Shown in pieces: positions 52,808 to 61,998 of a DNA stretch of 64,000 nt (within the stretch, counting starts at the first letter, position 1; every line of letters begins with the position of its first letter). The notes under the pieces are model-generated. The model did not search any database, was not told the DNA's origin, and saw nothing but the letters and a program-made list of their open reading frames with translations. The translations under genes were made by a program, and so were the position numbers. Source of the stretch: Symploca sp. SIO1C2. GTDB taxonomy: Bacteria; Cyanobacteriota; Cyanobacteriia; Cyanobacteriales; Coleofasciculaceae. Location: contig JAAHFP010000001.1 in the NCBI GenBank assembly GCA_010672925.1, positions 62,001-126,000 on the forward strand. Direction: 5' to 3'.

Positions 52808-53605
52808 ATGACCAAAGTTTCCCATTGTTTCCAGTCTTTACGAGAGCGCGGTGAGTGTGCTCTGATTCCCTTCATCACTGCTGGCGATCCAGATTTACAG
52901 ACAACAGCTCAAGCGCTACAAGTGCTTGACACCTCTGGTGCAGATATAATTGAGTTGGGAGTTCCCTATTCTGACCCTCTTGCAGACGGTCCTACTATTC
53001 AAGCAGCTGCGACTAGAGCTTTACAGCGGGGTGTTTGCTTGGATGATGTTTTGGAGGTAGTTAAGGAAGTTACTCCTAAGCTCAAAGCTCCCCTGATCCT
53101 ATTCACCTACTACAACCCCATTCTTAATCGAGGCATTGAATTATATTTAGAACAACTTGCCAGTGCAGGGGTTCAAGGATTGTTAGTACCGGACTTACCT
53201 TTAGAAGAAGCGGAATCAATTTTAAAACCGGCAGCTGAAATTGGGATTGAGATAGTATTGCTAGTTGCACCGACAACGCCTAAGGAGAGAATTCAAGCAA
53301 TCGCACAGCAGTCTCAGGGATTTATTTACCTCGTTAGTGTGACTGGGGTAACTGGGATGAGAAGCCAGCTGGAGTCGCGAGTGCAAGATTTACTCCAGCA
53401 GATGCGCACAGTAACAGACAAACCCATCGGTGTTGGTTTTGGTATTTCCCAACCTGAGCAAGCGCAGCAGGTAAAAAATTGGGGAGCAGATGGAGTCATT
53501 GTTGGTAGTGCGATTGTCAAGCGCTTAGCAGATGGCACACCAACGGAAGGATTGTCTGCAATTGGAGAGTTTTGCCAGAGTTTAAAGTCAGCTATTAAAA
53601 ATTAA
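52808..53605 (+). CDS. trpA: Tryptophan synthase alpha subunit
   Basis: Cleaves indole-3-glycerol phosphate to indole and glyceraldehyde-3-phosphate (EC 4.2.1.20, with TrpB). 265 residues. Catalytic Glu in [20 protein letters not shown] ... [20 protein letters not shown] (Glu and Asp), phosphate loop [15 protein letters not shown], and loop 6 GVTGMRSQL. Upstream genes ndhL and DUF3007 read the same way. The 3' end overlaps the end of the convergent CHAT gene by 4 bp. Confidence 0.97.
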   Translation: MTKVSHCFQSLRERGECALIPFITAGDPDLQTTAQALQVLDTSGADIIELGVPYSDPLADGPTIQAAATRALQRGVCLDDVLEVVKEVTPKLKAPLILFTYYNPILNRGIELYLEQLASAGVQGLLVPDLPLEEAESILKPAAEIGIEIVLLVAPTTPKERIQAIAQQSQGFIYLVSVTGVTGMRSQLESRVQDLLQQMRTVTDKPIGVGFGISQPEQAQQVKNWGADGVIVGSAIVKRLADGTPTEGLSAIGEFCQSLKSAIKN

Positions 53606-54864
53606 GCTTCTAATTTCACCATAGAAAGCCGCTCAACATTTCGTATGCTGTAAATATCTGGAACGGCTTCCCATTCTAGTTGCTCTGTTCCTAAACCTAA
53701 ATGGCGTGAGCGGGCGTAGAGAACAGGACAAGACCAATCACTAAAAGATACTGCTGGGTGTTTATCAACAAACAACTCAACTCTCACATCACGTAAGGCT
53801 TGATCTATGCGCTTTCCATACTTGATCAAACTGGTGTAAAATCTCTTACTTAGTCGATAACTAGCCCTATAGGTAATGGCATGATTAGTCGCTACTATGG
53901 CTGGAATACCTGCCTCATTCAAGTTATGAGCCATATTAACAAATTCACTGTTGTTGATATTGACGTTAGGTGTTCCATTATTATTTGAGAATATCTCACT
54001 GAGTATTTCAGTTTCTACGGAATTGGCTAGATCACAGGTGTTTAAAAAACATAGACCTAAATTGTGGCTTGTTGCTAAACTGTTTAGTAAGCGTATAGAT
54101 AACTGCCCAAAATGTTCCCTATTACTAGAATTACCACAGTTGCTATTTGCTTCATCTCTCCAAACGACTAGGGAACTGTCTAAAGGAGTTTCAATATTTA
54201 AAAAGCCGTGACCAGTGAAGTGAAATATATCTACCCCTTCAAAGAGAATTTCCTTGATTCTTTCCACTGTTGCTTCCTGTTGCCAACAAGTGGATACTCT
54301 CACTTGCTCACCAAAACTCTCAATCAGCTGCACTAGAGCCTGATGTTCTTGTTCCAGAACCGGTAATAACCTGGAGCTAATCGGATCAACAGCCACAATC
54401 AGTATATGCAACTGTTTTCGGGTTTTGAGGGGAATATTAATTGGTCGTGGCACAAAAGGTTGCCTAATAATATTATGTCTCAATCCCAGATATTCATTAT
54501 GGCAGCGCATCACCTCCCACTGAATAGAGTTGAGATAAGAACTACCCAGTATTAATCTTAGATCAATTTGTGAGTTTTCCGAGCCTCCAACAGTTCGGTT
54601 AAACAAAGTAAGTATGTCATCTTGAAATATGCCATTGAATAACTTACTCCCAAATAGCTGAAGTTTTGGCTCAATATCCCGCTTCAGGTGGGGATATCTG
54701 ATGAGTCTTTTGTAAGAAACTCTCAAATATTTGGACTCTTCAATCATCTGACTGAAAAAGTCTTGTTTAATTTGAATTGCAGCCTCACCAAAAGCTGATT
54801 CCGCTATAACAGCACCATGATCCTTAATCGGAATAATCTTTAAATCAAACCGTGATGAGATCAT
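53602..54864 (-). CDS. CHAT-domain peptidase, His-Cys dyad intact
   Basis: 420 residues. The C-terminal CHAT (caspase-like) domain has the catalytic His in [14 protein letters not shown] (His219) and Cys in [14 protein letters not shown] (Cys277). The N-terminal ~150 residues, with [20 protein letters not shown] and [20 protein letters not shown], form a domain shared with the adjacent CHAT protein. No TPR, NACHT or signal peptide. It lies 28 bp after the other CHAT gene and is presumably its operon partner. CHAT proteases act in caspase-like and phage-defence responses (TPR-CHAT with CRISPR type III-E is one example); target unknown here. Confidence 0.88.
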   Translation of the reverse strand: MISSRFDLKIIPIKDHGAVIAESAFGEAAIQIKQDFFSQMIEESKYLRVSYKRLIRYPHLKRDIEPKLQLFGSKLFNGIFQDDILTLFNRTVGGSENSQIDLRLILGSSYLNSIQWEVMRCHNEYLGLRHNIIRQPFVPRPINIPLKTRKQLHILIVAVDPISSRLLPVLEQEHQALVQLIESFGEQVRVSTCWQQEATVERIKEILFEGVDIFHFTGHGFLNIETPLDSSLVVWRDEANSNCGNSSNREHFGQLSIRLLNSLATSHNLGLCFLNTCDLANSVETEILSEIFSNNNGTPNVNINNSEFVNMAHNLNEAGIPAIVATNHAITYRASYRLSKRFYTSLIKYGKRIDQALRDVRVELFVDKHPAVSFSDWSCPVLYARSRHLGLGTEQLEWEAVPDIYSIRNVERLSMVKLEA

Positions 54865-54892
54865 TTAATCTATCCTTATCAATTTACTTTAT

Positions 54893-56092
54893 CTAACTAG
54901 CTTGAGATTCCCGGGAGTACAGGACAGGGGTAAACCAGTCCGAAGGTGGTAATAAATCCCTATGAGCAAATAGCTCCAGTCGAACTTGTCTGACAGCTTT
55001 ATAAATACTTTCTTGGCGCTCAATTACAGTACGATAAATTCTTTTGGTAAATATTTCTGCGCCCATTTTGGAGATGGGATGAGACATACCGATGACACAG
55101 GGTACTCCTGTTTTAATCAGAGCATGAGCTATGCTTTTATATTGAATTTTGTCTAGTTTGTCAATATGTTTTTTCAGGGAAGATGAGTATCGATAAAGGA
55201 TAGCTTGGTCTGATCTACAAGCACTCAAGATGATCAGCTGCATGGGATTTACTCGGCAAAAACTCTCCAGCATTTCCACTGGCATTTTGTCGTATTTTTG
55301 ATTTTGTTCTTCGCTCAATACTAGAAAATGATATTTTAGATTATTACTGCGATATTCACATTTACCATCAGCCAGAAAATGTAAAATATCTACACCATCA
55401 TAAATCCCATTGGCAATTTTGCTTAAAGTAGCATCTTTAATAAATTTTCTTAATTTTTTATTTTCAGGTTTAATCGCAGTTGCTACTGCTTCTATCTGCT
55501 CTTTTACATAAGGCTCGTTTAAAGGATTAGCTCCAACAAACAAAACTCTTATCTTGTCTTCACTAGATATTGGTCTTCTTACTGGCTGCTGAATGAAAGG
55601 ATGTCGAACTAGATCATACACATGACATAGATAAGTATCATCATTGTACAATAGTTCCCAGGGAATTAAATTGAGGAAGTCACTAGCAATCATCAATCTG
55701 ACAACCACATCACTCTTAGAACTGATTGCTTGACCTACAACTACATTAAAGAGGTCGAGAATGTGGTCATGAAAAATGTATTTAAATAGTAGCTCCCCTA
55801 ATTCTTGCAGATTTTCAACTAATTTCAACCTGGTTTTCCTAGTATTATCTCGTTGATTTGATTTCTTTTCCTTATTGCTACCATGATTAACAGTTTTAGA
55901 CTGATTAGGTGCAACTTTGCTTTTAGGAAAAAATTTATCAATTTGCTTATGTATAAAGATGGATTTTCTGATTAATTCTTCTACTTTTGGTTCTTCTATA
56001 AGGGAATATGCTTCACCACTTGAGCCAGTACAAATGACTAGAATCTGCCTATCGATATAGTAAAGTTGCAAATATAGTTCTGAACTCGGCAT
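54893..56092 (-). CDS. CHAT-domain protein, catalytic His replaced (probable pseudo-protease)
   Basis: 399 residues. Same layout as the neighbour: N-terminal domain (ELYLQLYYIDRQILVICTGS), a Lys-rich linker (~60-90), LGELLFKYIFHDHILDLFNV and VRLMIASDFLNLIPWELLYN, then CHAT. The Cys is kept (IILSACRSD, Cys292). The segment aligned to FTGHG reads FLADG, so the catalytic His is Asp242. Loss of the dyad suggests a regulatory or recognition subunit. First gene of the two-gene unit; its leader starts just upstream at ~56100. Divergent from groES. Confidence 0.85.
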   Translation of the reverse strand: MPSSELYLQLYYIDRQILVICTGSSGEAYSLIEEPKVEELIRKSIFIHKQIDKFFPKSKVAPNQSKTVNHGSNKEKKSNQRDNTRKTRLKLVENLQELGELLFKYIFHDHILDLFNVVVGQAISSKSDVVVRLMIASDFLNLIPWELLYNDDTYLCHVYDLVRHPFIQQPVRRPISSEDKIRVLFVGANPLNEPYVKEQIEAVATAIKPENKKLRKFIKDATLSKIANGIYDGVDILHFLADGKCEYRSNNLKYHFLVLSEEQNQKYDKMPVEMLESFCRVNPMQLIILSACRSDQAILYRYSSSLKKHIDKLDKIQYKSIAHALIKTGVPCVIGMSHPISKMGAEIFTKRIYRTVIERQESIYKAVRQVRLELFAHRDLLPPSDWFTPVLYSRESQAS

Positions 56093-56256
56093 TTTTAATC
56101 TAGCTTTTTTGTACCTATTATGCTAATGTAGCAGTTTTTGTCTGCTAAATTCAAGGCAACAGGGAGACATTTCCCGTTCCCAATTCAACCTTAGACCTTC
56201 TGTTCGGGAACCCGTACAAGAGAATTTATTGCCATAGCCTGCTGAGTTTGAGTAAA

Positions 56257-56283
56257 TTAGCACTCAAGAGCAGAGAGTGCTAA
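56257..56283 (+). promoter_or_regulatory. CIRCE operator of groESL
   Basis: Perfect TTAGCACTC (56257-56265), 9-nt spacer, GAGTGCTAA (56275-56283). This is the HrcA repressor site controlling groESL in many bacteria including cyanobacteria. It ends 34 bp before the groES start. hrcA itself is not in the window. Confidence 0.97.
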
Positions 56284-56317
56284 AGTAGCTCGAATAAGTA
56301 GATAGTGAGGAACTTGT

Positions 56318-56629
56318 ATGGCAGCTGTAACACTGAGTGTAACTGAGGTTAAGCCTTTAGGCGAGCGCGTTTTCGTAAAGATCAGCGCTGGTGAAGAGAA
56401 GACTGCTGGTGGCATTCTCTTACCCGATACTGCCAAAGAAAAGCCCCAAATTGGTGAAATTGTTAACGTTGGTCCTGGCAAGCGCAAAGAAGATGGGTCT
56501 TATATCGCCATAGAAGTCAAAGTTGGCGATAAGGTTCTTTACTCCAAGTACGCCGGTACTGATATCAAGCTTGGCTCCGAGGAATACGTTCTGCTGTCAG
56601 AGAAAGACATCCTGGCAGTAGTTAGCTAG
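56318..56629 (+). CDS. groS: Co-chaperonin GroES
   Basis: Heptameric lid of the chaperonin. 103 residues: [33 protein letters not shown] contains the mobile loop, and [35 protein letters not shown] the roof/base strand. GTGAGGA ribosome-binding site. Controlled by the CIRCE operator. A GGCAGGA heptamer array lies between it and groEL. Confidence 0.98.
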   Translation: MAAVTLSVTEVKPLGERVFVKISAGEEKTAGGILLPDTAKEKPQIGEIVNVGPGKRKEDGSYIAIEVKVGDKVLYSKYAGTDIKLGSEEYVLLSEKDILAVVS

Positions 56630-56637
56630 TGCTTTGA

Positions 56638-56676
56638 AGGCAGAAGGCAGGAGGCAGGAGGCAGGAGGCAGAAGGC
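56638..56676. repeat. Heptamer array (GGCAGGA)
   Basis: About five GGCAGGA/GGCAGAA units inside the groES-groEL operon, 109 bp before the groEL start. Confidence 0.82.
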
Positions 56677-56784
56677 TTTTTAAGCTTTTTTCACCGGTAG
56701 GTTATCTCTGCCAAGCTGCACTGGCTGGTGTCCTCAGGCAAACGACAAATAACCAACAACTAACAACCAAAAACGGACAAATCT

Positions 56785-58419
56785 ATGGCTAAGCGTATTA
56801 TTTACGAAGAAAATGCTCGCAGAGCTCTGGAAAAGGGCATGGATATCCTCGCAGAATCCGTAGCAGTTACCCTCGGACCCAAAGGTCGTAACGTGGTTCT
56901 GGAGAAAAAGTTTGGAGCACCTCAAATCGTTAATGATGGTGTAACGATCGCTAAAGAAATTGAACTCGAAGACAACGTTGAGAACACCGGTGTTTCTTTG
57001 ATTCGGCAAGCAGCCTCCAAAACCAATGATGCGGCTGGTGATGGAACTACCACAGCGACTGTGTTAGCTCACGCGATGGTCAAAGAAGGCTTACGTAATG
57101 TGGCTGCTGGAGCCAATGCTATTGCCCTCAAGCGCGGCATCGATAAAGCTACTGCCTACTTGGTAGAAAACATTGCCGAACATGCTCGTCAGATTGAAGA
57201 TTCTAAAGCGATCGCTCAAGTCGGTTCTATTTCTGCCGGTAATGACGAGGAAGTCGGTCAGATGATTGCTGACGCGATGGACAAAGTGGGCAAGGAAGGG
57301 GTTATTTCCCTCGAAGAAGGGAAGTCCATGTCCACAGAATTGGAAATCACCGAAGGGATGCGCTTTGACAAAGGCTACATCTCCCCCTACTTCGCCACTG
57401 ATACTGAGCGGATGGAAGCAGTTCTAGATGAGCCTTTTATCCTAATCACCGATAAGAAAATCACTCTGGTACAAGACCTAGTACCAGTACTGGAGCAAGT
57501 TGCTCGTTCTGGCAAACCCTTAGTTATTATTGCTGAGGATATCGAGAAAGAAGCACTGGCAACCCTAGTAGTCAACCGCCTGCGGGGTGTCCTGAATGTA
57601 GCAGCTGTTAAAGCTCCTGGCTTTGGTGATCGCCGTAAGGCTATGCTGGAAGACATTGCTGTCCTCACCGGTGGTCAAGTGATTACCGAAGATGCAGGTC
57701 TCAAGTTAGAAAACGCCAAGTTGGAAATGCTGGGCAAGTCTCGTCGTCTCACCATCACCAAGGACAACACCACCATTGTTGCTGAAGGTAATGAAGCAGA
57801 TGTCAAGAGTCGTTGTGACCTGATTCGCCGTCAAATCGAGGAAACTGATTCTTCCTACGACAAAGAGAAGCTACAAGAGCGTCTGGCGAAACTAGCTGGT
57901 GGTGTTGCGGTAGTCAAAGTCGGTGCTGCCACTGAAACCGAAATGAAAGACCGTAAGCTACGCTTAGAAGATGCCATCAACGCGACTAAAGCAGCGGTAG
58001 AGGAAGGAATTGTTCCTGGTGGTGGTACAACCCTTGCTCACCTAGCTCCTAATCTAGAAGCCTACGCTCAGGAAAAGCTAGCTGGTGAAGAACTTATTGG
58101 AGCTCAGATTGTTGCCCGTGCTTTGGGAGCCCCTCTAAAGCGGATTGCCGAAAATGCTGGCCAAAATGGTGCTGTAATTGCTGAGCGCATCAAAGAGAAG
58201 GAATTCGACATCGGCTTCAACGCAGCCAGCAATGAATTCGTCAATATGTTCGATGCTGGTATTGTTGATCCAGCAAAAGTAACTCGTTCTGCAATGCAAA
58301 ATGCAGCCTCCATCGCTGGTATGGTACTTACCACTGAGTGTATTGTGGTAGAAAAGCCTGAGCCTAAAGAAGGTGCTGCTGGTGCCGGTGCCGGTATGGG
58401 TGGCGATTTCGACTATTAA
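56785..58419 (+). CDS. groL: Chaperonin GroEL (operonic GroEL1 type)
   Basis: Tetradecameric ATP-dependent chaperonin. 544 residues. Equatorial ATP-binding motifs [19 protein letters not shown] and [19 protein letters not shown] are intact; apical domain substrate-binding region normal. The C-terminal tail is short and ends [12 protein letters not shown], without the GGM repeats of E. coli GroEL, as in cyanobacterial GroEL1. Transcribed with groES from the CIRCE-controlled promoter. Confidence 0.98.
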   Translation: MAKRIIYEENARRALEKGMDILAESVAVTLGPKGRNVVLEKKFGAPQIVNDGVTIAKEIELEDNVENTGVSLIRQAASKTNDAAGDGTTTATVLAHAMVKEGLRNVAAGANAIALKRGIDKATAYLVENIAEHARQIEDSKAIAQVGSISAGNDEEVGQMIADAMDKVGKEGVISLEEGKSMSTELEITEGMRFDKGYISPYFATDTERMEAVLDEPFILITDKKITLVQDLVPVLEQVARSGKPLVIIAEDIEKEALATLVVNRLRGVLNVAAVKAPGFGDRRKAMLEDIAVLTGGQVITEDAGLKLENAKLEMLGKSRRLTITKDNTTIVAEGNEADVKSRCDLIRRQIEETDSSYDKEKLQERLAKLAGGVAVVKVGAATETEMKDRKLRLEDAINATKAAVEEGIVPGGGTTLAHLAPNLEAYAQEKLAGEELIGAQIVARALGAPLKRIAENAGQNGAVIAERIKEKEFDIGFNAASNEFVNMFDAGIVDPAKVTRSAMQNAASIAGMVLTTECIVVEKPEPKEGAAGAGAGMGGDFDY

Positions 58420-58737
58420 GGACACATTTGTTGTTGGTTATTGGTTATTAGTCATTGGTAGTTAAGTTGATTACTAATAAAGACTAAGGACTAACCAATA
58501 TCGAGACAATATTATGTCCCACCTTGTAGAGACGTTGCATGCAACGTCTCTACAGGGTTTTAGCTTTTTTCTCAAAACGTTTGATAAAAAAACTTCCATG
58601 TAAGTTTACAACTCGTTTGGAAACGCTATATAAGACCTACCTAACGCTTTGGGCGAAGCATTTGGATAGTTATACTTGGGTCTGTAAATTATCGCCCAAA
58701 TGCTTACGCCCCTACTACCTCCACCTAACACCTAATC
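58420..58737. other. 318-bp intergenic region after groEL
   Basis: Contains a TTGGTTA/TTAGTCA-type heptamer stretch (58430-58462), a 30-bp perfect palindrome (58525-58554) and a foldback repeat (58651-58711: GGGCGAAGCATTTGG with CCAAATGCTTACGCCC, one-base bulge). No gene. Confidence 0.7.
58525..58554. repeat. 30-bp perfect palindrome
   Basis: TGTAGAGACGTTGCA followed by its exact reverse complement. Sequences of this GTAGAGACGTTGC type are dispersed in cyanobacteria. A TTTTAGCTTTTTTCT run follows on the plus strand, so it could also end groEL transcripts. Confidence 0.82.
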
Positions 58738-60000
58738 ATGATGGTCTCAGTTGGTGTACTCATAGACTTGCGCTTAAGACCAGAAGCGGGGGGTCATGTA
58801 AAATGCTGGGAGCGGTTTGCCGAAGGAGCAATCGGTCTAGAAGAGCAGTTGGATTTGACTCTACACTTTTTGGGGGAGCAGGAAAAAGAAATCACGATAG
58901 CAGAGAATGTACGCTATCTAATGCATCGACCTCGCTTTGCGACCAATCGCTTGCCTTTTCTCAAGGATGTGGCAGACCAAACAGATCTAGCCAATCTTAA
59001 TCCAGAACTATACCCCTACCTGGAGAAATATGATGTAATCCATGCTACCCATCAGCTCTTTACTTTTGGCAAAACAGCCTTAAAGTTTGCCCAGCAGCAT
59101 CACAAGCCTCTAGTCGCTTCAATTCATACAGATGTGCCTAAATATACGGAAATTTACACCGGGCAGGTATTACAAAAATTTGTGGGCAAAGGAGCGCTGT
59201 ATCAACTGCTAGCAGAAACTTTCAAGATTCCCCAGCAACGCCGTCAAGCAATGGAGCAACAGCTCAAAAGCTACTGGCATCACTGCCAGCATGTTTGGGC
59301 TTCCCAACCGGAGGATTATCATCAGGTGGCCCAAATTATTGGCAAAGACAGGGTTTCTTTGTTACCCAGAGGGATAGATAAAGACTGGTTTCATCCTAAC
59401 AAGAGCGATCGCTTGCAACTGCAACAAACTTATGGAGTGCCTACAGATGTGCCTCTGTTACTGTTTGTCGGACGATTGAACTCTTGTAAAAATGTCATGG
59501 TAGTTGCTGAAGCCCTGAGGAATTTGCTCACTCAAGGTATTCAGGTTCACGGTTTATTTGTTGGACAAGGACCAAGCCAGCCAGCAATTCAGACTCTGCT
59601 GGGTTCAGCAGCAACTTTCACCGGATGGTTACCTTATTCTGAGTTAGCTTCAATTTATTCTAGTGCAGATCTGTTTGTGCTCCCTTCTGAAACTGAAACC
59701 TACGGTAATGTAGTTGTAGAAGCTAAAGCCTGTGGTCTACCTGTGGTAGTCTCATCTCAAGGAGGAGCAGCTCAACTTGTTCAGAAAGACGGTGAAGATG
59801 GTATCCATGTACAGGGAAATGATCCTCAGGAATGGGCTCAAGCTATTGCCTATCTCTTGAGAGATACCAGTAAGCTTAAGAGCATGGGAAGGGCTGCCCG
59901 TAAACATATTGAGACAACTTGGCCTTCCTGGAAAGAGGTATTGGTGCAAGATCTTTTACCTGTTTGGCAAGCGATTGCTTCAGCAGGAGTTAGGGGGTAG
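58738..60000 (+). CDS. GT4-family glycosyltransferase
   Basis: 420 residues. Two Rossmann-like halves of GT-B fold: N-terminal EAGGHVKCWERFAEGAIGLE and VIHATHQLFTFGKTALKF; C-terminal FVGRLNSCKNVMVVAEAL, and the EX7E-type donor motif LPSETETYGNVVVEAKACGL. Transfers a sugar from a nucleotide donor to an envelope lipid or polysaccharide; acceptor unknown. No signal peptide; peripheral membrane protein likely. Starts with ATGATG, so the start could be three bases later. The next gene begins 13 bp downstream. Confidence 0.9.
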   Translation: MMVSVGVLIDLRLRPEAGGHVKCWERFAEGAIGLEEQLDLTLHFLGEQEKEITIAENVRYLMHRPRFATNRLPFLKDVADQTDLANLNPELYPYLEKYDVIHATHQLFTFGKTALKFAQQHHKPLVASIHTDVPKYTEIYTGQVLQKFVGKGALYQLLAETFKIPQQRRQAMEQQLKSYWHHCQHVWASQPEDYHQVAQIIGKDRVSLLPRGIDKDWFHPNKSDRLQLQQTYGVPTDVPLLLFVGRLNSCKNVMVVAEALRNLLTQGIQVHGLFVGQGPSQPAIQTLLGSAATFTGWLPYSELASIYSSADLFVLPSETETYGNVVVEAKACGLPVVVSSQGGAAQLVQKDGEDGIHVQGNDPQEWAQAIAYLLRDTSKLKSMGRAARKHIETTWPSWKEVLVQDLLPVWQAIASAGVRG

Positions 60001-60012
60001 AGAGAAGTTCTG

Positions 60013-61047
60013 TTGAAATCACAGAAAACCAAAGCTGGAACATCTAAAGGAACAAAAGGCGTGACGCAAAATCCCCCAGAAAACCTCCCTAACAAAACTA
60101 AATCGAATGAAGTTTATCTTTCCATGCTCAACGAAGTTGTAGAACTTATGGAAACCTCCCGTCGTCAGGCATCCCGCTCTATCAACTCAATTATGACCGC
60201 AACTTATTGGGAAATTGGACGGCGGATTGTTGAGTTTGAACAGTTGGGGGAGAGCAGAGCTGAATACGGTAAGCAACTTATTTCACGCCTTGCTCATGAT
60301 CTCTCAACTCGGTTTGGTAGAGGATTCTCCAAGCGCAATCTTGAACAGATGAGGCGTTTTTACTTACTTTGGTCAATTACGCAGACACCGTCTGCGCAAT
60401 CTCAAGTGCCTGACTTTAAGCAAAAATTCCCCTTGCCTTGGTCTCATTACATCCAATTACTTTCGGTTAAATCAAACGAAGCCAGAGCCTTCTATGAAGA
60501 ACAAGCCTTACAAGGGGGTTGGTCAGTTCGGCAGCTACGGCGGCAGATTTCAACCCAATTCTACGAGCGTACCTTATTATCTCGCAATAAGGCAGCTATG
60601 TTGGAAAAAGGTACTCAGTCTCTCCCTTCGGATACTATTTCCCCTGAAGAAGAGATTAAAGACCCTTTTGTTTTAGAGTTCCTTGCTCTCAAAGATGAGT
60701 ATTCAGAAAGCGACCTCGAAGAAGCACTCATCCAACATATTGAGAGTTTTCTTCTAGAATATGGAAAAAATACGCCCCTCAAACCCTTGTCCAGTAAGGC
60801 ATCGACGCACCTCAACGAAAAATATAGGGTTTCAGCGATCTGTCGAGGTGCGTCGATCAAAAGCAAAAAAATGCGCTCAAAACCAGATATGGCAATACTT
60901 TGGCAAGATTCACAACCCACGATTGGGTGCAACTTAAACATATCTGTAAAGTTCCGTAAAATGTCCAAGCGACTTACCCAAAAAACCCAATTCACCATAA
61001 AGCGGTTACGTCAAGCCATTGATAGTGCCGTTTGTTGTTTGTCCTAA
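60013..61047 (+). pseudogene. DUF1016 (YhcG-like) nuclease with disrupted catalytic domain
   Basis: The first ~250 residues are normal: DUF1016 N-terminal domain (SRRQASRSINSIMTATYWEI GRRIVEFEQ, FSKRNLEQMRRFYLLW, PLPWSHYIQLLSVKSNEARA). The PD-(D/E)xK domain should follow FLLEYGKN with a strand-rich nuclease core. Instead the frame enters a 57-bp hairpin insert at 60801-60857, rejoins at DSQPTIG, a late piece of the domain, and continues with unrelated Lys/Arg-rich residues. A core of roughly 70 residues including the catalytic motif is missing. The protein is unlikely to cut DNA. Starts at a TTG just after the glycosyltransferase; true start uncertain. Confidence 0.72.
60801..60857. mobile_element. 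57-bp hairpin insert in the DUF1016 gene
   Basis: ATCGACGCACCTC (60801-60813) and GAGGTGCGTCGAT (60845-60857) are perfect 13-bp inverted repeats around a 31-nt AT-rich loop. It lies where the nuclease domain is broken. Confidence 0.78.
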
Positions 61048-61094
61048 GGGCATTGCGCTTAGCTATAGCCTGTGATCAGTCATATGATTGTAGT

Positions 61095-61111
61095 GCGAGC
61101 ATCTTGCTCGC
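61095..61111. repeat. Small hairpin after the DUF1016 remnant
   Basis: GCGAGCATCTTGCTCGC: perfect 7-bp stem with a 3-nt loop. The flanking TGTAGTGCGAGCATC sequence is of a kind dispersed in cyanobacteria. No T-run follows. Confidence 0.65.
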
Positions 61112-61172
61112 TTGGGTGTAACGTTGGGTTTCGCGATCGCGACCCCCAACCTACTCATTACTGTAACGATGA

Positions 61173-61481
61173 TTAGGCTATATTTGTAAATGGGGTAACA
61201 GGAATGCGACTATACACTTCTGCATTACTTTCCTGAGCCTGGCGGAGATCATAGTGCGTTTGAAGATTCAGCCAGAATTGAGCACTGTTACCAAAGTAGC
61301 GTGACAGGCGCAGAGCTGTATCTGCGGTAATGCTACGCTTTCCAGCCAAAATTTCGCTGATACTGGTTTGAGCTACACTCAGATCCTTGCTAAGTCTGTA
61401 GGGTGTAATATCTAGTGGCTCCAGAAAATCTAACTTCAGGATTTCACCAGGATGGACATTTGGTAAACGGTTGGTTTTCAT
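61173..61481 (-). CDS. higA: HigA-family antitoxin (XRE helix-turn-helix)
   Basis: 102 residues. LPNVHPGEILKLDFLEPLDI TPYRLSKDLSVAQTSISEIL is the HigA opening with the helix-turn-helix; ADTALRLSRYFGNSAQFWLN is the conserved follow-up. It neutralises HigB and represses the operon. Follows higB after 15 bp, in the toxin-first order that is characteristic of higBA. Confidence 0.94.
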   Translation of the reverse strand: MKTNRLPNVHPGEILKLDFLEPLDITPYRLSKDLSVAQTSISEILAGKRSITADTALRLSRYFGNSAQFWLNLQTHYDLRQAQESNAEVYSRIPVTPFTNIA

Positions 61482-61496
61482 GGCATTGAGCTACTT

Positions 61497-61781
61497 CTAA
61501 TGGTAGTCCACTATTTCCACCTGATTAGCATTGCCCTCATCCGTCCATAGGAAACAAATTCTCCATTGGTCGTTAACGCGGATGCTATATTGCCCTTCGC
61601 GATCGCCTTCCAACTTATTTAGCCGATTACCCGGCGGGACACGCAGATCGTTAATTGATACTGCTGCGTCAAGTATCCGAAGTTTTCGTAGAGCAGCTGA
61701 CTGAATATCAGGTGGGTAGTAACGAGACTGAAAACCCTCGAAAATGAGTTTGGTCTCTTCGGATTTGAAATTTACGCTCAC
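61497..61781 (-). CDS. higB: HigB-family toxin (RelE/ParE superfamily)
   Basis: 94 residues from a GTG start. AALRKLRILDAAVSINDLRV PPGNRLNKLEGDREGQYSIR and VNDQWRICFLW are the HigB/RelE core; Arg, Lys and the C-terminal YH region form the RNase site. It cleaves mRNA on the ribosome when HigA is lost. The MITE at 61798-61958 ends 17 bp upstream of the start codon, so it must overlap or replace the promoter. Confidence 0.93.
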   Translation of the reverse strand: MSVNFKSEETKLIFEGFQSRYYPPDIQSAALRKLRILDAAVSINDLRVPPGNRLNKLEGDREGQYSIRVNDQWRICFLWTDEGNANQVEIVDYH

Positions 61782-61797
61782 AACTGAATGCTAACCC

Positions 61798-61958
61798 ACA
61801 TTCCGCACCCTGAACTGTCACACTACCAATTTTGGTTGTTTGGATATTTTTGCGCAAGCAATTGCAAAACCAATTATGTAAATTTTGGTATAAAAAACTA
61901 CTACGAACATCCATAAATTACGAAAAAACCGATTGTGACAGTAGGGGGTGCGGAATGT
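61798..61958. mobile_element. 161-bp MITE-like element upstream of higBA
   Basis: ACATTCCGCACCC (61798-61810) and GGGTGCGGAATGT (61946-61958) are perfect; similarity extends inward (ACTGTCACA on both arms after 3 mismatched bases) to 22 of 25. No transposase; a 68-codon frame inside is spurious. Confidence 0.85.
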
Positions 61959-61998
61959 CGGCTTATATTCAATTTAGGTTGAGCAGGCGATCTCTCTA

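Noticed and set aside
54893-56092. CRISPR-linked (craspase-like) CHAT system
   Set aside because: No TPR domain, gRAMP or other cas gene nearby; only the CHAT domain is shared.
58539-59000. 153-codon plus-strand frame before the glycosyltransferase
   Set aside because: Runs out of frame through the GT4 gene and starts in a palindrome; a shadow.
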